A stretch of 32,330 bases of DNA from Macrocybe gigantea (taxonomy: Eukaryota > Basidiomycota > Agaricomycetes > Agaricales > Callistosporiaceae). The DNA lies in NCBI GenBank assembly GCA_011319805.1, contig SJRY01000110.1, positions 1 to 32,330 of the forward strand. Reading direction: 5' to 3'. The position numbers and the translations under genes are program-made. The stretch's first letter is position 1. Each line of letters begins with the position of its first letter. Under the pieces are notes generated by a model that worked only from the letters and a program-made list of their open reading frames with translations, was not told the DNA's origin and did not search any database. Of this stretch, positions 1 to 11,940 are shown in pieces.

Positions 1-4
1 TGAT

Positions 5-1505
5 CTAAATCGTCTGGAACGCCGTTCCTCCTGCTTTCGCATCAAACTCCACGACGGCATCCAAGCCTGTAAATAATCCATCCATTATTTCGAAAGCAAT
101 CATAAAGTCAACCATAGGCTTACCCATGACTTTGAAAAATTCCTTAGGATCCATGCCCTGTGCAGAGGCGAAATCCGTGCCGGTTTTCTTCAGTGACTGC
201 ATGGCAGCGCGAACTGCATGGACCATCGCTACACAAGAAACCAACGAAAAGACTTTGGCATATATGTCAGCGCTTAACACGCTTTCCGCGTCATAGGCGG
301 TATCTTACTTATAATCTTCGCGCCATGGCCTCGGCTTCGCTGCTTGTGAACGACGGAGTCAATCCTCCCGAAATCACGTTTACGAGAACCTGCTTCCTTG
401 GTTAATTTATCCAGCATGTCGTACCCGAATTGCGGAACTCACTGGCTTAGGCGCAAGCGCGGCAACCGTCTTCTCAAGTAGTTCCTTAGACTTCACGCCT
501 TCGATGAAGCAGACATCTGCACCAGCGTCTGCGGCCAGTTTGAGCCTAACCATTGCTTCATCCATGCCTAGGACCTGCGCGGAATCCGTGCGGGCAATGA
601 TAACCTTCGAAATATGAGTATGCTACTGGCATTTCCAAGCGATACGGATGCGTACGAAGTCCGAATCTCCAGGTATCGCATCCCTGGCCATAACGGCCGC
701 GCGTATACGACTCAGAAATTCTTCGCGGGATACAACTTGCTTGCCAAGAAGATGCCCACATCGTTTCGTCTGTACCTGATCCTCAATGTGAAGCGCTGCA
801 ACTCCAGCTCTAGCATACTGTGTCACAGTACGTGCAACCATTGTAGGACCGCCAAAACTAGTGTCGTTGTGCTAAGCAGCAACGTATTTGGCTTGTTTAA
901 GGACTGAGACATACCCTGTATCAGCGTCGGCGATGACGGGCATTGTGGGGTCCAGACTGCAGACCATTTCCGCCGCCTGCATGAAAAACAAAGTCCGACA
1001 AATGGTCCGCATAAGAAAATGGAGTTATATACCCCGACGAAGTCATTCATGGTGGCTATTGCAAGGTCGGGTTGCCCTAAACGAGAGGCTGTTGTCGCTG
1101 CACCGCTAGATCATTTGAAGGACGTAAGTCACTGACAGTATTGTCTTCGACGGTGGTGCATTTATACCTTTGGTATAGACAGGAAAACCCGGCTTCAATG
1201 GCGCATCTAGCGCTAATCCCATCGCAAATACCGGGGGCTACCTTGAAGAGTCTCCGTTCACCTCTGTGACGCCACGACATAGAGATCCTTACCACAATTC
1301 CCGGTCGGGCCAGCATTTGCCGTAGGCGCGTAGCTGGATTTGATGACAACGGACCATGAAGATAATTTGCCGGATCAAGCCGTGCGTTGTAGTACACCTC
1401 CCTGGATGCATTGCTAGAGTCGTCGATATGCATATCGCTATTGGACTGGCGTCTTTCAGCCTGAGACTTATCCATGTTGGCGAAATAATCGGGAGCGGGC
1501 GACAT
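5..1505 (-). CDS. Isocitrate lyase/PEP mutase superfamily enzyme (oxaloacetate hydrolase or methylisocitrate-lyase-like)
   Basis: The model has eight exons: 1505-1293, 1241-1168, 1105-1033, 976-915, 857-656, 604-443, 389-309 and 252-5. All seven introns are GT-AG, 51-62 bp, and phases agree throughout, giving about 371 residues. Seen in the protein: the Mg-site segment ADADTGFGGPTM, then IEDQ, the catalytic-loop motif KRCGH, then DFVIIARTDS and a helical C-terminal part. These are family signatures of enzymes that cleave or hydrolyse C-C or P-C bonds of 2-oxo/dicarboxylic acids. In fungi these include oxaloacetate acetylhydrolase (oxalate formation) and 2-methylisocitrate/dimethylmalate lyases; I cannot choose among them. 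One base is missing at about 323-324 (EAM must be followed by GAK), which otherwise gives a premature TAA; all other exons fit. It is divergent from the lactate dehydrogenase gene. Family call is firm; substrate is open. Confidence 0.85.
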
Positions 1506-2613
1506 ATCAGCAAGATGAATTAATCAGATATGAGGATGATGTACAGGACTAGAGCACGAGTGTGTCGATAGAGGAAAAAAGGTCGTCCGTGAGGCTTTTT
1601 ATATCGCCCATTCCAATGCTGACTGTCGCTTAGAGTAATTAAATGGCCAATAAATTAAAACCTATCTCCCAGAACGGCTATTCGGGTTACCTATAATGCG
1701 AATCTGAATTGCAGCTTTGATTTGCTCAAGGCTGGGCAAAAGGAAAAACAACATCCAAGCGCTTCGCTGTAAGATTTAGGTAAATCTCCTCGTGGAAATG
1801 TGGGGTGAAGCGAAATTACGTCTGGACAAGTCCAACACGGAAGGACGTTGCATGCGCTGAATACTGCCTCATGTTTCTACCCTGACATGATGCCCTGACA
1901 ATGCTGGCTTTCTTGTAATTTCAGCAAATTATTGCAGAAAGGGCATGTCACGGAAATGGCACTGCAACTTAATGGCAGGTAGTTGGACTGGTGACTCCTT
2001 GCATCCGACCTCGATCAGCACGCAGCACCTCGGGTGGATTACTTGGCATTGGATATGTACGTTGAATGACTGCTTATCCTTGACGGATCCAGCTTCGTTA
2101 ATCCGACCTTTCGTGGACCTTAGGCGGGCCATCCCTTTTCTCTGAGCCGCGCGGACCTCCTACGGTCCTTAACAAAGTGCCAAGCAATTTCCGTTGTGTT
2201 AGAGACCACCGTCGGATATGCGTGATGTATTTATTCCGTCCAATTAATGATTCTCGGGATTCTTTGCTCATGACGGCGATTCCTCTTAGTCCGTCGGCGA
2301 TAGAGGGGCGTCTTTTCAGCAATCTTCGTCAGCAAGCAGAAGTACGAAAGAAAAGCTTTTATTATCTGTATGCCAAGATACATTGAATGTGGTTCAACTT
2401 GAACTCAGGATATAGTAGGTCCCTGAAAGTCAGTGGCAATCCTATCGTGCCACCGCAACTGCGAATGGCGTTCCGTGTAACTGCATAGCTTTGAAACAGA
2501 CAGCGCTGCCCATTTGGTTGCTCGGCCTTCCTAGTTTCCGTCAGCACATATCAACATAAATTCGGTCTGGAATCCAACGATTTTAACGATCATTCCCATA
2601 CTCGCATAACACC
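1506..2613. other. Intergenic spacer between two divergent genes, presumed bidirectional promoter region
   Basis: I see no convincing coding segment here. The short ORFs lack recognisable motifs and overlap on both strands. The spacer separates the start codons of the minus-strand lyase-family gene and the plus-strand lactate dehydrogenase gene, so both promoters must lie in it. No clear TATA box or shared operator could be identified by eye. Confidence 0.5.
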
Positions 2614-4766
2614 ATGGCGCGGATTATCCCACTGTCAACTGTTGCCGAGCATGCTGGACGAGACAGTTGTTGGATCATCGTACATGGTGGGTTGCTTTTA
2701 CACGAGTCCCGCCCAGCCTAACGAGCAACAATTCAAAGATATGGTGTACGATATGACCGACTTTTTGGATGGTGTGGCACATCTAGCTGACCGTTCTTAA
2801 TGGTCTTTGACGTCTTCGCACTCAGAGCATCCTGGTGGAAGCAATATTATCCTCAGATATGCGGGCAAGGACGCTACGTAAGATCCTTCTGTCCTTGCCA
2901 CACCTGACGATCTCCGAATCACGCGGGTGTAGCGCTGCGTATGAACCGGTCCATCCCCAAACACTATAGTCGCTAACCTTTCACCAGAAAAACAGTAAGT
3001 TACCAATAGCCTGCCTTTTATTTCGCTTTTCTCTTCACTCTCGTGACCTTTCTATACAGCATTGGGAGGGTGGAAACTAGCACTTCGGCCAAGACAGACA
3101 AGACGATAACAGAAGCAGATAAGCGTCGCCAAGCATTGATGAATGCCCGCCCTCCGCTCGACGAAATGTTGAATTTACACGACTTCGAGGTAAAATTGCT
3201 TGACTCAACTGTTTTATACATTCCACATCCTAAAGCGAGGATTTTGTTGTTCTCAGGCTGTAGCTAAGATCGTGCTTCCTGACAAGGCTTGGGCTTATTA
3301 TTCTTCTGCATCTGATGATGAGATTGCCATCCGCGAAAATCGCGCTGCTTTCCAACGGTACAAGCCCTTGGCCAGTTCTCTTGGAGAAACCCTCACTGAC
3401 CAAGAACAGCGTTTGGTTTCGGCCCCGTATTCTTAGGGATGTGACTAATGTCGACTGGTCCACAACAATCCTTGGGCAAAAAACGGCCTTTCCTGTTTAC
3501 ATTGTGGGTACCAGTCATGTGTAAGACCGACGGTGCGAAGGTTAATTATATGTACCCCAGTCAGCGACAGCTCTTGGAAAATTGGGCCATCCCGAAGGCG
3601 AACTGACACTCACCCGAGCCGCTGGCAAACATGGTGTCATTCAAATGGTACCAAAAGCAGGGATAAATTTATTCCTTGATTGACCTGAATCCTAGATTCC
3701 GACGTTGGCGTCTTGCTCCTTTGACGAGATCGTCGATGCTTCAGTCCCCGGTCAACCGCTCTTCCTCCAGCTGTCAGCAGGATTGATATGCACAATCTGC
3801 TGTTCTGTGGCTCATTTCTGGGTTTACAGATACGTTAATCGTGACCGCGAAATTACAAAGAAATATGTGCAATATGCAGAGACGCGGGGTATCAAAGCTC
3901 TCTTCATCACAGTCGATGCACCTCAGCTCGGTCGCCGCGAGAAGGATATGCGAATGAAGCTTGTTGACGACAATGCCGGAGCGAAAGTTCAAGAAGGGCA
4001 GGCGGGCGTCAAAAAAGACCAAGGGGTCGCAAGGGCAATCAGTGTATGGTTTTCCTGAGACTTGCTGATGCATAAACCCCAACTCATCTATATTACAGTC
4101 GTTCATCGACCCCAGCCTCTCGTGGAAAGACATTCCCTGGTTCAAGAGTATAACCAACAGTGCGCATCTACTCGGTTTTAATTAATCCTTGACCTCATGG
4201 AGTCTTCAGTGGCTATTGTCCTTAAAGGGGTTGCAACTCCCGAGGATGCCATCATGGCATATGAAGCGGGTCTTCAGGGCATCGTGCTTAGCAATCATGG
4301 CGGCAGGCAGCTCGACACCAGCCGGTCTGGGCTGGAGAACCTTGTCGAGATCGTCGCTGCCTTGAAGAAGCGAGGCCCGTGGCCGAACCCCGCGTTCTCT
4401 ATCTTCGTCGATGGTGGCGTGCGCCGGGCCAGCGATGTCCTGAAAGCAGTAGCCTTAGGGGCGTCAGCTGTCGGTATTGGTCGCGGTTTCCTTTATGCTT
4501 TCTCAAGCTATGGCCAAGAGGGAGTGGAGAGAGCATTCCAGATTCTTCGTGTAAGTGGTCTTTTTGGTCATGAAGAGCTCAGGTAATGTGAATTCTTTCA
4601 ACAGGAAGAATTCGAAATGAATATGAGATTACTCGGAGCGCGAACCCTCTCGGACGTTGTGCCCGAGATGGTGGATGCAAGCGCGCTCCATTCTCATGTT
4701 GGCCTGACACCTCCAGATAACCTGTTCCAATCAGCATGTGCGTCTTGTCTACCGAACTTGGCGTGA
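2614..4766 (+). CDS. L-lactate dehydrogenase (cytochrome b2 type), cytochrome b5 domain fused to FMN alpha-hydroxyacid dehydrogenase
   Basis: There are thirteen exons: 2614-2686, 2739-2771, 2826-2877, 2933-2994, 3060-3189, 3257-3357, 3410-3503, 3561-3647, 3696-3772, 3830-4043, 4099-4159, 4210-4550 and 4605-4766. They give about 495 residues. The N-terminal cytochrome b5 domain has the heme motif HPGG and a second histidine in YEPVHP. The FMN barrel carries the Cyb2 active-site set: Tyr in WAYYSS, Tyr in LQLYVN, Asp and Arg in TVDAPQLGRREKD, Lys in VLKGV, and His/Arg in SNHGGRQLD, plus the phosphate-binding FVDGGVRR. The enzyme would oxidise L-lactate (or a related 2-hydroxyacid) to the 2-oxoacid. 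One base appears missing in the CCCC run at 2955-2958; restoring phase there leads to the canonical linker PEKHIG. No mitochondrial presequence precedes the heme domain, unlike yeast Cyb2, so location is uncertain. The substrate could be another hydroxyacid. Confidence 0.9.
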
Positions 4767-4958
4767 TATGTCACTGACAGGGACGCAAAGATCAACCCTT
4801 ACAGCTGGCAAAACTCAGAGAGGCAAAATTGTAGACATGTCCGTTATGTGCAGACTTTCTTCAGAGGTTTATGCGCAAACACCTGCCTGTAGTCCGCATG
4901 TAATAAACAAGCGTCATCTCAACGCCCACGATCTTGAGAAGCATTCATCAACAACTCC

Positions 4959-6206
4959 ATGCTATCATCATCTGGTCAAGACGCAGATGCAGCGATTCGT
5001 CAAACGGATACGGATGCAGCAGTAGCCAGGCTTTCTGCAACACAGAAGCACTATGTTCAGGATCCTTTTATCAAATACTTTGTCCGCGAGCACATCTGCA
5101 ACCTCCCAGACCGCCACTGATCAATATTGGTACATTCGTTCGCTCGACCGCTATCGACGAGCTTGTGGAGCAATGGCTGTTGTTATCGGAGCGCAAGAAT
5201 CAGCGTTGCCAGATTGTTAGTCTCGGTGCCGGGAGTGATACTCGGTATTGGCGCATTATGGTGCGTCGGTCATGGCGCTTTTCCGAAGTTAAGCTTGATG
5301 TTTGGATGAGACAGTCAGGCATCCATAAGGATGCTCTTGCTACTTATATCGAGATTGATTTTCCTGAAGTCACAACGAAGAAAGCTATGATGATCAAAAA
5401 GTCGCGAGAATTAAGTGCACTGCTAGGAAGTTCTGAAGAGATACGCTTGGGCAAGTGATTTGATGTGTAATACCAGAAAACTATTAAGCACGATTGTTAG
5501 ATCACGGTGGGACTGGTTTGCATGCGCCTAAATATCATCTGCTGGCAGGGGACATGAGGCAACCGCCTTCAGCAGTGATGGGCAGGCTCTTGGCCGCAGA
5601 GGATATGCCAATCTTGTCTCCAACACGTCCAACACTCTTGCTATTCGAGTGCGTGTTGGCGTACATGTCGCCTACAGCTTCCTCAACACTTCTGAGATGG
5701 TTTGTCGACTACTTTTCCAAGGCAGAGGAGAGCGGTGCGTTGAGCGTCATCATATACGAAATGTTCAAGTTGCACGATGCATTTGGGCGGGTCATGGTGA
5801 ACAATCTCAAAGTGAGCGGATACGCTGAGTCGAGTTTGGTCTCATCTGACGCTAGCCGCCAGACAAGACATGTTTCATTACTGGGAGCAGAACCGTTCAC
5901 GACGGAGGCGTCGCTCACGAGCAGACTTCTGGACAATGGATTTACATCAGCTAGTGCTCTTACACTGAAAGCAATCCGGCAAACTTGCATCGAACGGAGT
6001 GAACTGGAGAGGTGAGCGCCGAGTGGCTGGAGGGGAAGTGTCAATGACAAATTGAATCAAGGATATCGACCTTGGAGTTCCTGGACGAGGTGGAAGAGCT
6101 GGATCTTGTTCTGGATCACTATGCCATCACCTGGGGGTTGTGTACGAGTGAGGAAGAAGGTTGGAGTGAGTGGGGCCTGAAACGGAAGGTCAGAGATGGA
6201 TGCTGA
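4959..6206 (+). CDS. PPM1: Leucine carboxyl methyltransferase (PP2A C-terminal methyltransferase, PPM1/LCMT1 family)
   Basis: Four exons (4959-5260, 5315-5450, 5501-6011, 6062-6206) give about 364 residues. The N-terminus contains ARLSATQKHYVQDPF followed by PPLINIGTFVRSTAIDELV. SAM motif I is VSLGAGSDTRYW, the acidic loop is YIEIDFPEV, the motif IV region is LLFECVLAYM, and the C-terminus ends with the conserved LDHYAITWGL. The family transfers methyl from SAM to the C-terminal leucine of PP2A catalytic subunits in the cytosol. Two oddities: one C is missing at about 5084-5085, which shifts the frame within FVPRAHLQPP; and intron 2 (5451-5500) starts with GCAAGT, so it is a GC-AG intron, the only donor that keeps phase. 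The gene lies 192 bp downstream of the lactate dehydrogenase on the same strand. The start ATG is the first in frame with the conserved N-terminus. Confidence 0.9.
5451..5500 (+). other. GC-AG intron in the PPM1-like gene
   Basis: The reading frames before (EEIRL) and after (DHGGTGLHAPKYH) join only if splicing runs from G|GCAAGTG to TTGTTAG|AT. This creates a phase-1, 50-bp intron. The nearby GT dinucleotides give the wrong phase. GCAAGT is the classical extended consensus of rare GC donors. Confidence 0.75.
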
Positions 6207-6719
6207 CGCAAGGGGCGAGCAAATGGCTCAGAGAGAAGATTAGGGACGTCCTCCGGGAGCGTAGTAACCCCCCGTCGTCGTGTAAAGCGCAATGAAGCAG
6301 CATGGTGGTCATCATGGCGCAGGGTGGACGGATGCTTACCTTGAAATCTGAGTGGCAGCGTGGCCACGCGCTAAACTTAGTGTGGGAACTTAGCTAAGCT
6401 GTGTGTTTTGACTGTTGTAGACGCTCTTGTTTGCTTGCTCCTCGTCCTTACCTACAGGACACTCTCTTCTGCTTCCCGGATCGCTACCCTCAGCGTCCGA
6501 AGCCCTTTTCTTCTAGACTATTATCCAGCTGCTTCTTCGCCTGCTGGCAGGTCATTTCTGACGACCGACCACACGCGATTTGCACCCTTTTCAACCTCGT
6601 TTCCTGAAAAAAAAAAAGCGTCACTGCAGTAAAAACCTTCCTGCTCTTTTGCATCATTCGTGCGTTTTTCATTTGTACGCTCTTGCTCATACCAGTCCCT
6701 AACGTCAGGGCTTTCTAGA
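6207..6719 (+). other. Intergenic region and presumed eIF4G promoter/5' leader
   Basis: No gene is seen in these 513 bases. The second half (about 6400-6700) is pyrimidine-rich, with CT tracts and an A11 run near 6606. This fits the CT-rich promoter and leader of a highly expressed fungal translation gene. An additional non-coding 5' exon cannot be excluded. Confidence 0.45.
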
Positions 6720-9700
6720 ATGAGCAAATCCTCTGCTACATCTGCACAGAAGATACCGACCCAGCTTCCGCTCAAGTCTGCTTGGTCAAGGGGTCCGCCC
6801 CAGAATACCTCCTCCCCAACTCCGCGCTCTCAATCGCCGGCTCCAACAAACTCAGTTCATCCTACTCACTCAAGGCGTCCTAGTGCACTTGGTCAGGCCG
6901 TGCCCATCAAAGATGGAGTCAGCGTCGCTAGAAACAATGTCGGAGCCGTAAAACAAGGTCCGTGCGGCATTTGGCCTCACCGATGTGCCTCGATCCACTT
7001 ACAATCCACCATCTAGGTGCCTCCGTTACATTTGGGTCCATAGATGATGCTGCTGCGCCCATATCGTCCTCTCCTGCCGCCGCGCCGTCTATCAAATCCG
7101 AGAGCATAAGATCATTTGGATCGGTTTCCACCGGGTCTGGCCATGTCAATGGAAAACCTTCCATATCTTCGAGACCGCCATTGGCGGCGCCCTCGGCAGC
7201 GACACCTCCACCAGCTCCTTCCACGCCCTCGCCCGCCCCATCCTCTACCCCGTCAAAACCCGCTAAAATGGACATCCTAAAAATGTTCCAAAATCCTTCC
7301 TCTGGCCCCTCGACAACGCAGAGCCCTCCGAGTACATCCTCTCCCTCTCTCAAACCCTCGACTCTCCCATCTCAGACACCGATCTCATCGTCGTCATCAC
7401 AACAATCCTCGGCACAGCCTCAACAACATGGCTCACCCTTCCCGACATTTGTTCCTCAATCTGGTATGCGCCAACCAAGCTCATCCGTTTCGGGTGGTGC
7501 CCCTCGTTCTCCTGTCTACACTCGTCCGTTACCTAATGGCAGTGGATCCCGCCCTCCTCCGGGGCCCAGTAGCGGACCGCCGCAGATGTCTTCAGGGATG
7601 TCTAGTCCCCGGCTAGGTCCTCATACCCATTCTGGTCCTCCTTCTGCCATGCCTCCTCCGCCTCCGCCAATGCAGCCGCAGATGGCAATGCAATGGCCAG
7701 GTTATTTTGTGAGTTACAATATGTGGTGCATACTGTCCTTTCCAACTCTTATACCTTTATTCGCAGTATCCTGAACAGCATTTCATGCCATATTCCACTG
7801 CTTGGTATATGCCACAACAAATGCCTCCTCAGCCACAGCATTCCCCACATCATCCCCAGCCCTCTGGTCCTCATGCCCCACCACATACTGGCATTCCCAT
7901 GTCCCCCAGAAACCCCCCGACCAGTCTTCAACCTGGGACGCCGACGCCTGCTCACGCAATACCAAGTTCGATGCACGTTCCCCATCCACCTGTTCATGCT
8001 CATACGACATCAAATAGTATAAGCAGCATCTCTTCTCCTCCCCCAACTCCTGCATCTGCCTCGATACCTGGAAGCGCACGTTTGAATGCAAACTCTACAG
8101 CATTCGTTCCCGGATCTCGATCGAAGGTCACTATCAGGGATGCTGATGGGCGGGAGCTTGACCTTGGGTCGATGAGAAAGACCGCATCGACGGCGACTTC
8201 TGGTGCTGCACCTCCTTCCGAGTCATCATCCGGATTCAGGCAGGGGGGTAGGCCGACAAGCGTCAGGCTAGAGACGGAGGAACAGAGAAAAAAGCGATTG
8301 GCTGAAGAGGAAGAGAGGGCGAAGGCTAAATCTGACGCTGAAGAAAGGGACAAGAGGGAGAAGGAGGAGAAACAGAAGAAACAAAGGGAAGAAGAAAGGA
8401 AGCGTCGAGAACAAGATGCAGCAGAGAAGGAACGCGAGCGCATACGAAAAGAAGAGGAAGAAAAGGAACGTCTGAGAAAAGAGGACGAAGAGAAGGAGCG
8501 CCAGCGTAAAGAGACGGAAGAAGCTGAGCGTCTCAGAAAAGAGGAGGAAGAAAAAGAGCGAGCCAAGGAGGAGGAGCGCATTCGGCGTGAAGAGGAAGAA
8601 ATGGAGAGGCAGAGGCAGCATCAACTGGAAGAGGAAGAAAAGCGGAGGAAAGAGGAAGAGGAAAAAGAGCGCCATCGTCTGGAGGAAGAGGCAGCAGCCG
8701 CTCGGAAGCAAGAGGCGCAAGTATTGGAGTCGGAGCCCGAATTGCCTGCACCTGTTGAAGAGTCTAGGGAAGAAGGCGAGGTATCAGAAAGTCAGGAGGA
8801 GTCCGTTGCAGTCGCAACGCAGGCGGTTGATACCAAAGAAAAGAGCAAAGAGTCGTTGCGCATCAATACAGCGACACCTTCCGAGGTACCCAAGAAGCGT
8901 CCTGGTCGCCTTGACCTCTCACACACCAAGGCCGTTCCTTCTGCTCTGTCCACCGCTCGCGTCATTGAAGACCTCGATCAAGTTTCTTACCCTGACGGTG
9001 TAATGAGCCCTAAACCGGAATTGAATGCGAATGCCAAGGACGGTAAATTCAGGTGTGTTCCTTTTCCTACTTATGCACTGCATATATTGATGTATTTTTT
9101 TCCTGCTTTCCTAGATATGATCGTGATTTCTTATTGCAATTCATGTCGATATGCAAGGAGAAACCAGAAATGCTGCCGCCTCTGGATGCCATCGGTCTCG
9201 AACCAGTGGACCAAGCATCTTTGGCTATGAGTAGAACTAGTTCGGGACGACATCGACAAAGCTCTAGCACAATTGCGCCACCCCGGCAAGCATCGTTCGG
9301 TTTGGGTATCTCCTCTGGCGGTTTCGGAAAAATTAGTGGAAGCATGGGCAACTTTGCTACCCCTGGCGCCTCCAAACTCAGCAGCGACGAACGGTTTAAC
9401 ATAGCCACCGGCAATCGCGCTGCTTCAATGAGTGCAAGCATGCAATTCCGTCCATCCCCTATGCAACGTACCGCGAGCCAAGGTGGCCCTGGTGGAGTGC
9501 CACTGTCCAACAACCGCACTCGCAGCAAACGTGGAGAAAAACGCGGAGACGGTAGCAAAGCCGCTGGTGCTCAGCAGGGACACGGGTTTGGCCATGGACC
9601 GACTGGTTTACAGCAGACCGCAACAGCAGAGCCCGTGGCTCCGCTCCAGGTTTCTGCCAACCGCTGGGATCGCAAGACTATCTCTTCTGTGGATCCAGAT

Positions 9701-11588
9701 TCCCCTGAAACCGTCGACCGTAAAGTCAAGGGCTTGCTAAACAAGTTGACTATGGAGAGATTTGACTCTATCTCGGACCAGATCATCGCCTGGGCCAACA
9801 AGTCGGAGAAAGAGAAGGATGGCCGCACGCTTATTCAGGTTATCAGGCTCGTGTTTGAGAAGGCTACGGACGAGGCTACGTGGTCTGAGATGTACGCTCG
9901 TCTCTGCCGCAAGATGATGGAACAGATCAGCCCGCAAGTTCAAGACCAAGGCATAAAAAATGCCGAGGGGAAACCCATAGCTGGTGGTCAGTTGTTCCGC
10001 AAGTATCTACTCAACAGATGCCAAGAGGACTTTGAGCGAGGCTGGGTTGCCAAGGAAGCCACTGCTGCGGCTGCGGCGACGAAGGCGATGGAAGACCAGG
10101 CCGTGAAAGCGGCCAACGAGAAGAGCAAGGAAGGTGGCAGTGAAGAAATTGTGCTGTATTCCGATGAGTACTATGCTGCCCAGAAGGCCAAGCGACAAGG
10201 TCTCGGCCTGATCAAGTTCATCGGAGAGCTCTTTAAACTTCAAATGCTGACGGAGCGCATCATGCATGAGTGTATCAAGAAGTTGTTGGGTAACGTCGAC
10301 AATCCCGAAGAGGAAGAAATCGAGAGTCTTTGCAAACTTTTGACGACGGTCGGCTCTCTTCTTGACACACCGAAAGCCCGTGCCCATATGGACGTCTACT
10401 TCACTCGGATGAAGGAGTTGACGAAGAGTCTGAACGTCAGCCCCCGTATGCAATTCATGTTGCAGGTGCGTTTTCTGACCAACTGCTTGCGAGCTTATCG
10501 TTGAGAGCGTTGTCTTGTAGGACGTGATTGAACTGCGAGAGCGTAAATGGGTAGCTCGGAATGCCGTCATTGCTCCCACGACCATAGCTCAAATTCATGA
10601 GGCTGTGAGCAATAATTTTGCCATTCACTTCACCCGTGATCTGACCTGGATTACCCCTCAGGCCGCCAAGGAAAAGGCTAACCAGGAGAAAGAATCCTAT
10701 CAGCGTCAGCTTAGCATGTCACGTGGCGGTTCGCGACGCGGCGGCGACAGAAGCGAGTACACTCAAGATGGCTGGGCCGTGGCAGGTAATGGACCGCAAA
10801 GACCAGCGACCAAAGCTGGAGATCTCTCGAATTTTGGCAAGATCAGCAAAGGAACGCCTATGACTTTCGGGCCTAGCAGCGTCTTTGCTGGCAAGAAAGA
10901 TTCGAAGCGAGATTCGCTCTCAAGAACGAGCTCGAGCTCGAACATGTTCTCTATGCTGAGTCAGAATCCTGAAGCTGCAGCCGAGGTGACTAGTGTGAAA
11001 GGTAGTCGTCCGCCTAGTCGAAAGACAAGCGTTGACTTCTCCCAAACAGCTGCACCCGAAGCACCTGCTCAGAGGAAACGGCTGATTCTACAGCCTCGCT
11101 CGAAACCGCTCGAAGAACAAGAGACTCCCGCTGCTCCCAGCGCAGAGCCGGAAAGCTCTGAAGACGAGGGCCTGCCAAAGATGACTGAGGAACAAGCCAA
11201 GACCAAGATCGAAGAAGACTCAAAAGAGTTCTTCGGTGTTCGCAACTTGGACGAAGCTGAAGTGTACTTCTCGAAATTGCCTACCGAACACCATGCGAGT
11301 CTCGTTAACAAGCTTGCCTCCACGGCGGTGGAATCGAAGGAAGCCGACGCTCAGCTTGCATCCGAGTTCTTTGCCCGCGCTGCATCGAAGCAGTTGTGTT
11401 CGGCCTCTGCCTTTGAGGAAGGATTGGCACTCATTGCTGAAATTATCGACGATATCGCTATCGATGCACCCAAAGCATTTGCCTTCTTCGCAACCATCAT
11501 CAGAGGGACCGGTTTGGATGATGAGAGGCGCCAGCGCCTGGCATCCAAGTCATTGGACAGCGATAAACTTCTGTCTCTCCTATCATAG
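6720..11588 (+). CDS. eIF4G: Translation initiation factor eIF4G
   Basis: Six exons (6720-6957, 7017-7708, 7767-9052, 9115-10465, 10521-10604, 10662-11588) give an intact frame of 1525 residues. The N-terminal ~430 residues are Ser/Pro/Gln-rich and disordered. A block with FVPGSRSKVTIRDADG follows, then a long charged coiled-coil of Glu/Lys/Arg repeats (about residues 500-650). The eIF4E-binding motif YDRDFLL begins at about residue 740, immediately after an intron. A MIF4G HEAT domain (about 940-1190) should bind eIF4A and RNA. Next come Arg/Gly/Ser-rich segments and a C-terminal MA3-type helical domain (about 1390-1520). The protein bridges the cap complex and the 43S ribosome in the cytoplasm. 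The start at TCTAGAATGAGC is preferred; an in-frame ATG at 6660 would add 20 unconvincing residues. The 57-nt intron at 10605-10661 is stop-free and in frame, so retention would add 19 residues. Confidence 0.95.
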
Positions 11589-11874
11589 AACACATAATCT
11601 CCGTCTCACTCGTTCGCTTGCATTGAATGCATACTGTATTCTCCGACCTCGCTTTGTTATTCCTTTGTTTTTGGCATCTACTTCTACCTCCTTTGCTGGC
11701 ACGAACTCGCTCGTTTCGTTTCGTTTTCTTACATGTTCGTCTACTATCTGATCATCATCACACGCCTCGATACGTATGATCATATAATAATGGGAGGACG
11801 GGTGTGAAAGTTGGCTGACTAAAATTAATTTGTAAGCTGAGTAAGCCATTCCCGCGGGGCAGTTCTCCTATGTG

Positions 11875-11899
11875 CCGCGAGGACCGCAGGTCCGAGCCC
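11875..11899 (+). repeat. Hairpin-forming direct repeat, copy 1
   Basis: This 25-base segment recurs without change 66 bp downstream. Its core (11877-11897) reads GC-GA-GGACC-GCA-GGTCC-GA-GC: a 5-bp stem closed by a GCA triloop, flanked by GA/GA steps and a further GC/GC pair. Confidence 0.8.
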
Positions 11900-11940
11900 A
11901 GAGGCCCCATGACTATTTTGGCAGCATTGGTCAGCAGCGC

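Noticed and set aside
5709..6050. 113-codon minus-strand ORF opposite the methyltransferase
   Set aside because: It overlaps conserved methyltransferase exons and shows no family motif.
8000..8751. Long minus-strand ORFs rich in Ser/Leu/Phe opposite the eIF4G charged region
   Set aside because: They are the complement of Glu/Lys/Arg codon repeats in a confirmed eIF4G exon; low complexity and no motifs.
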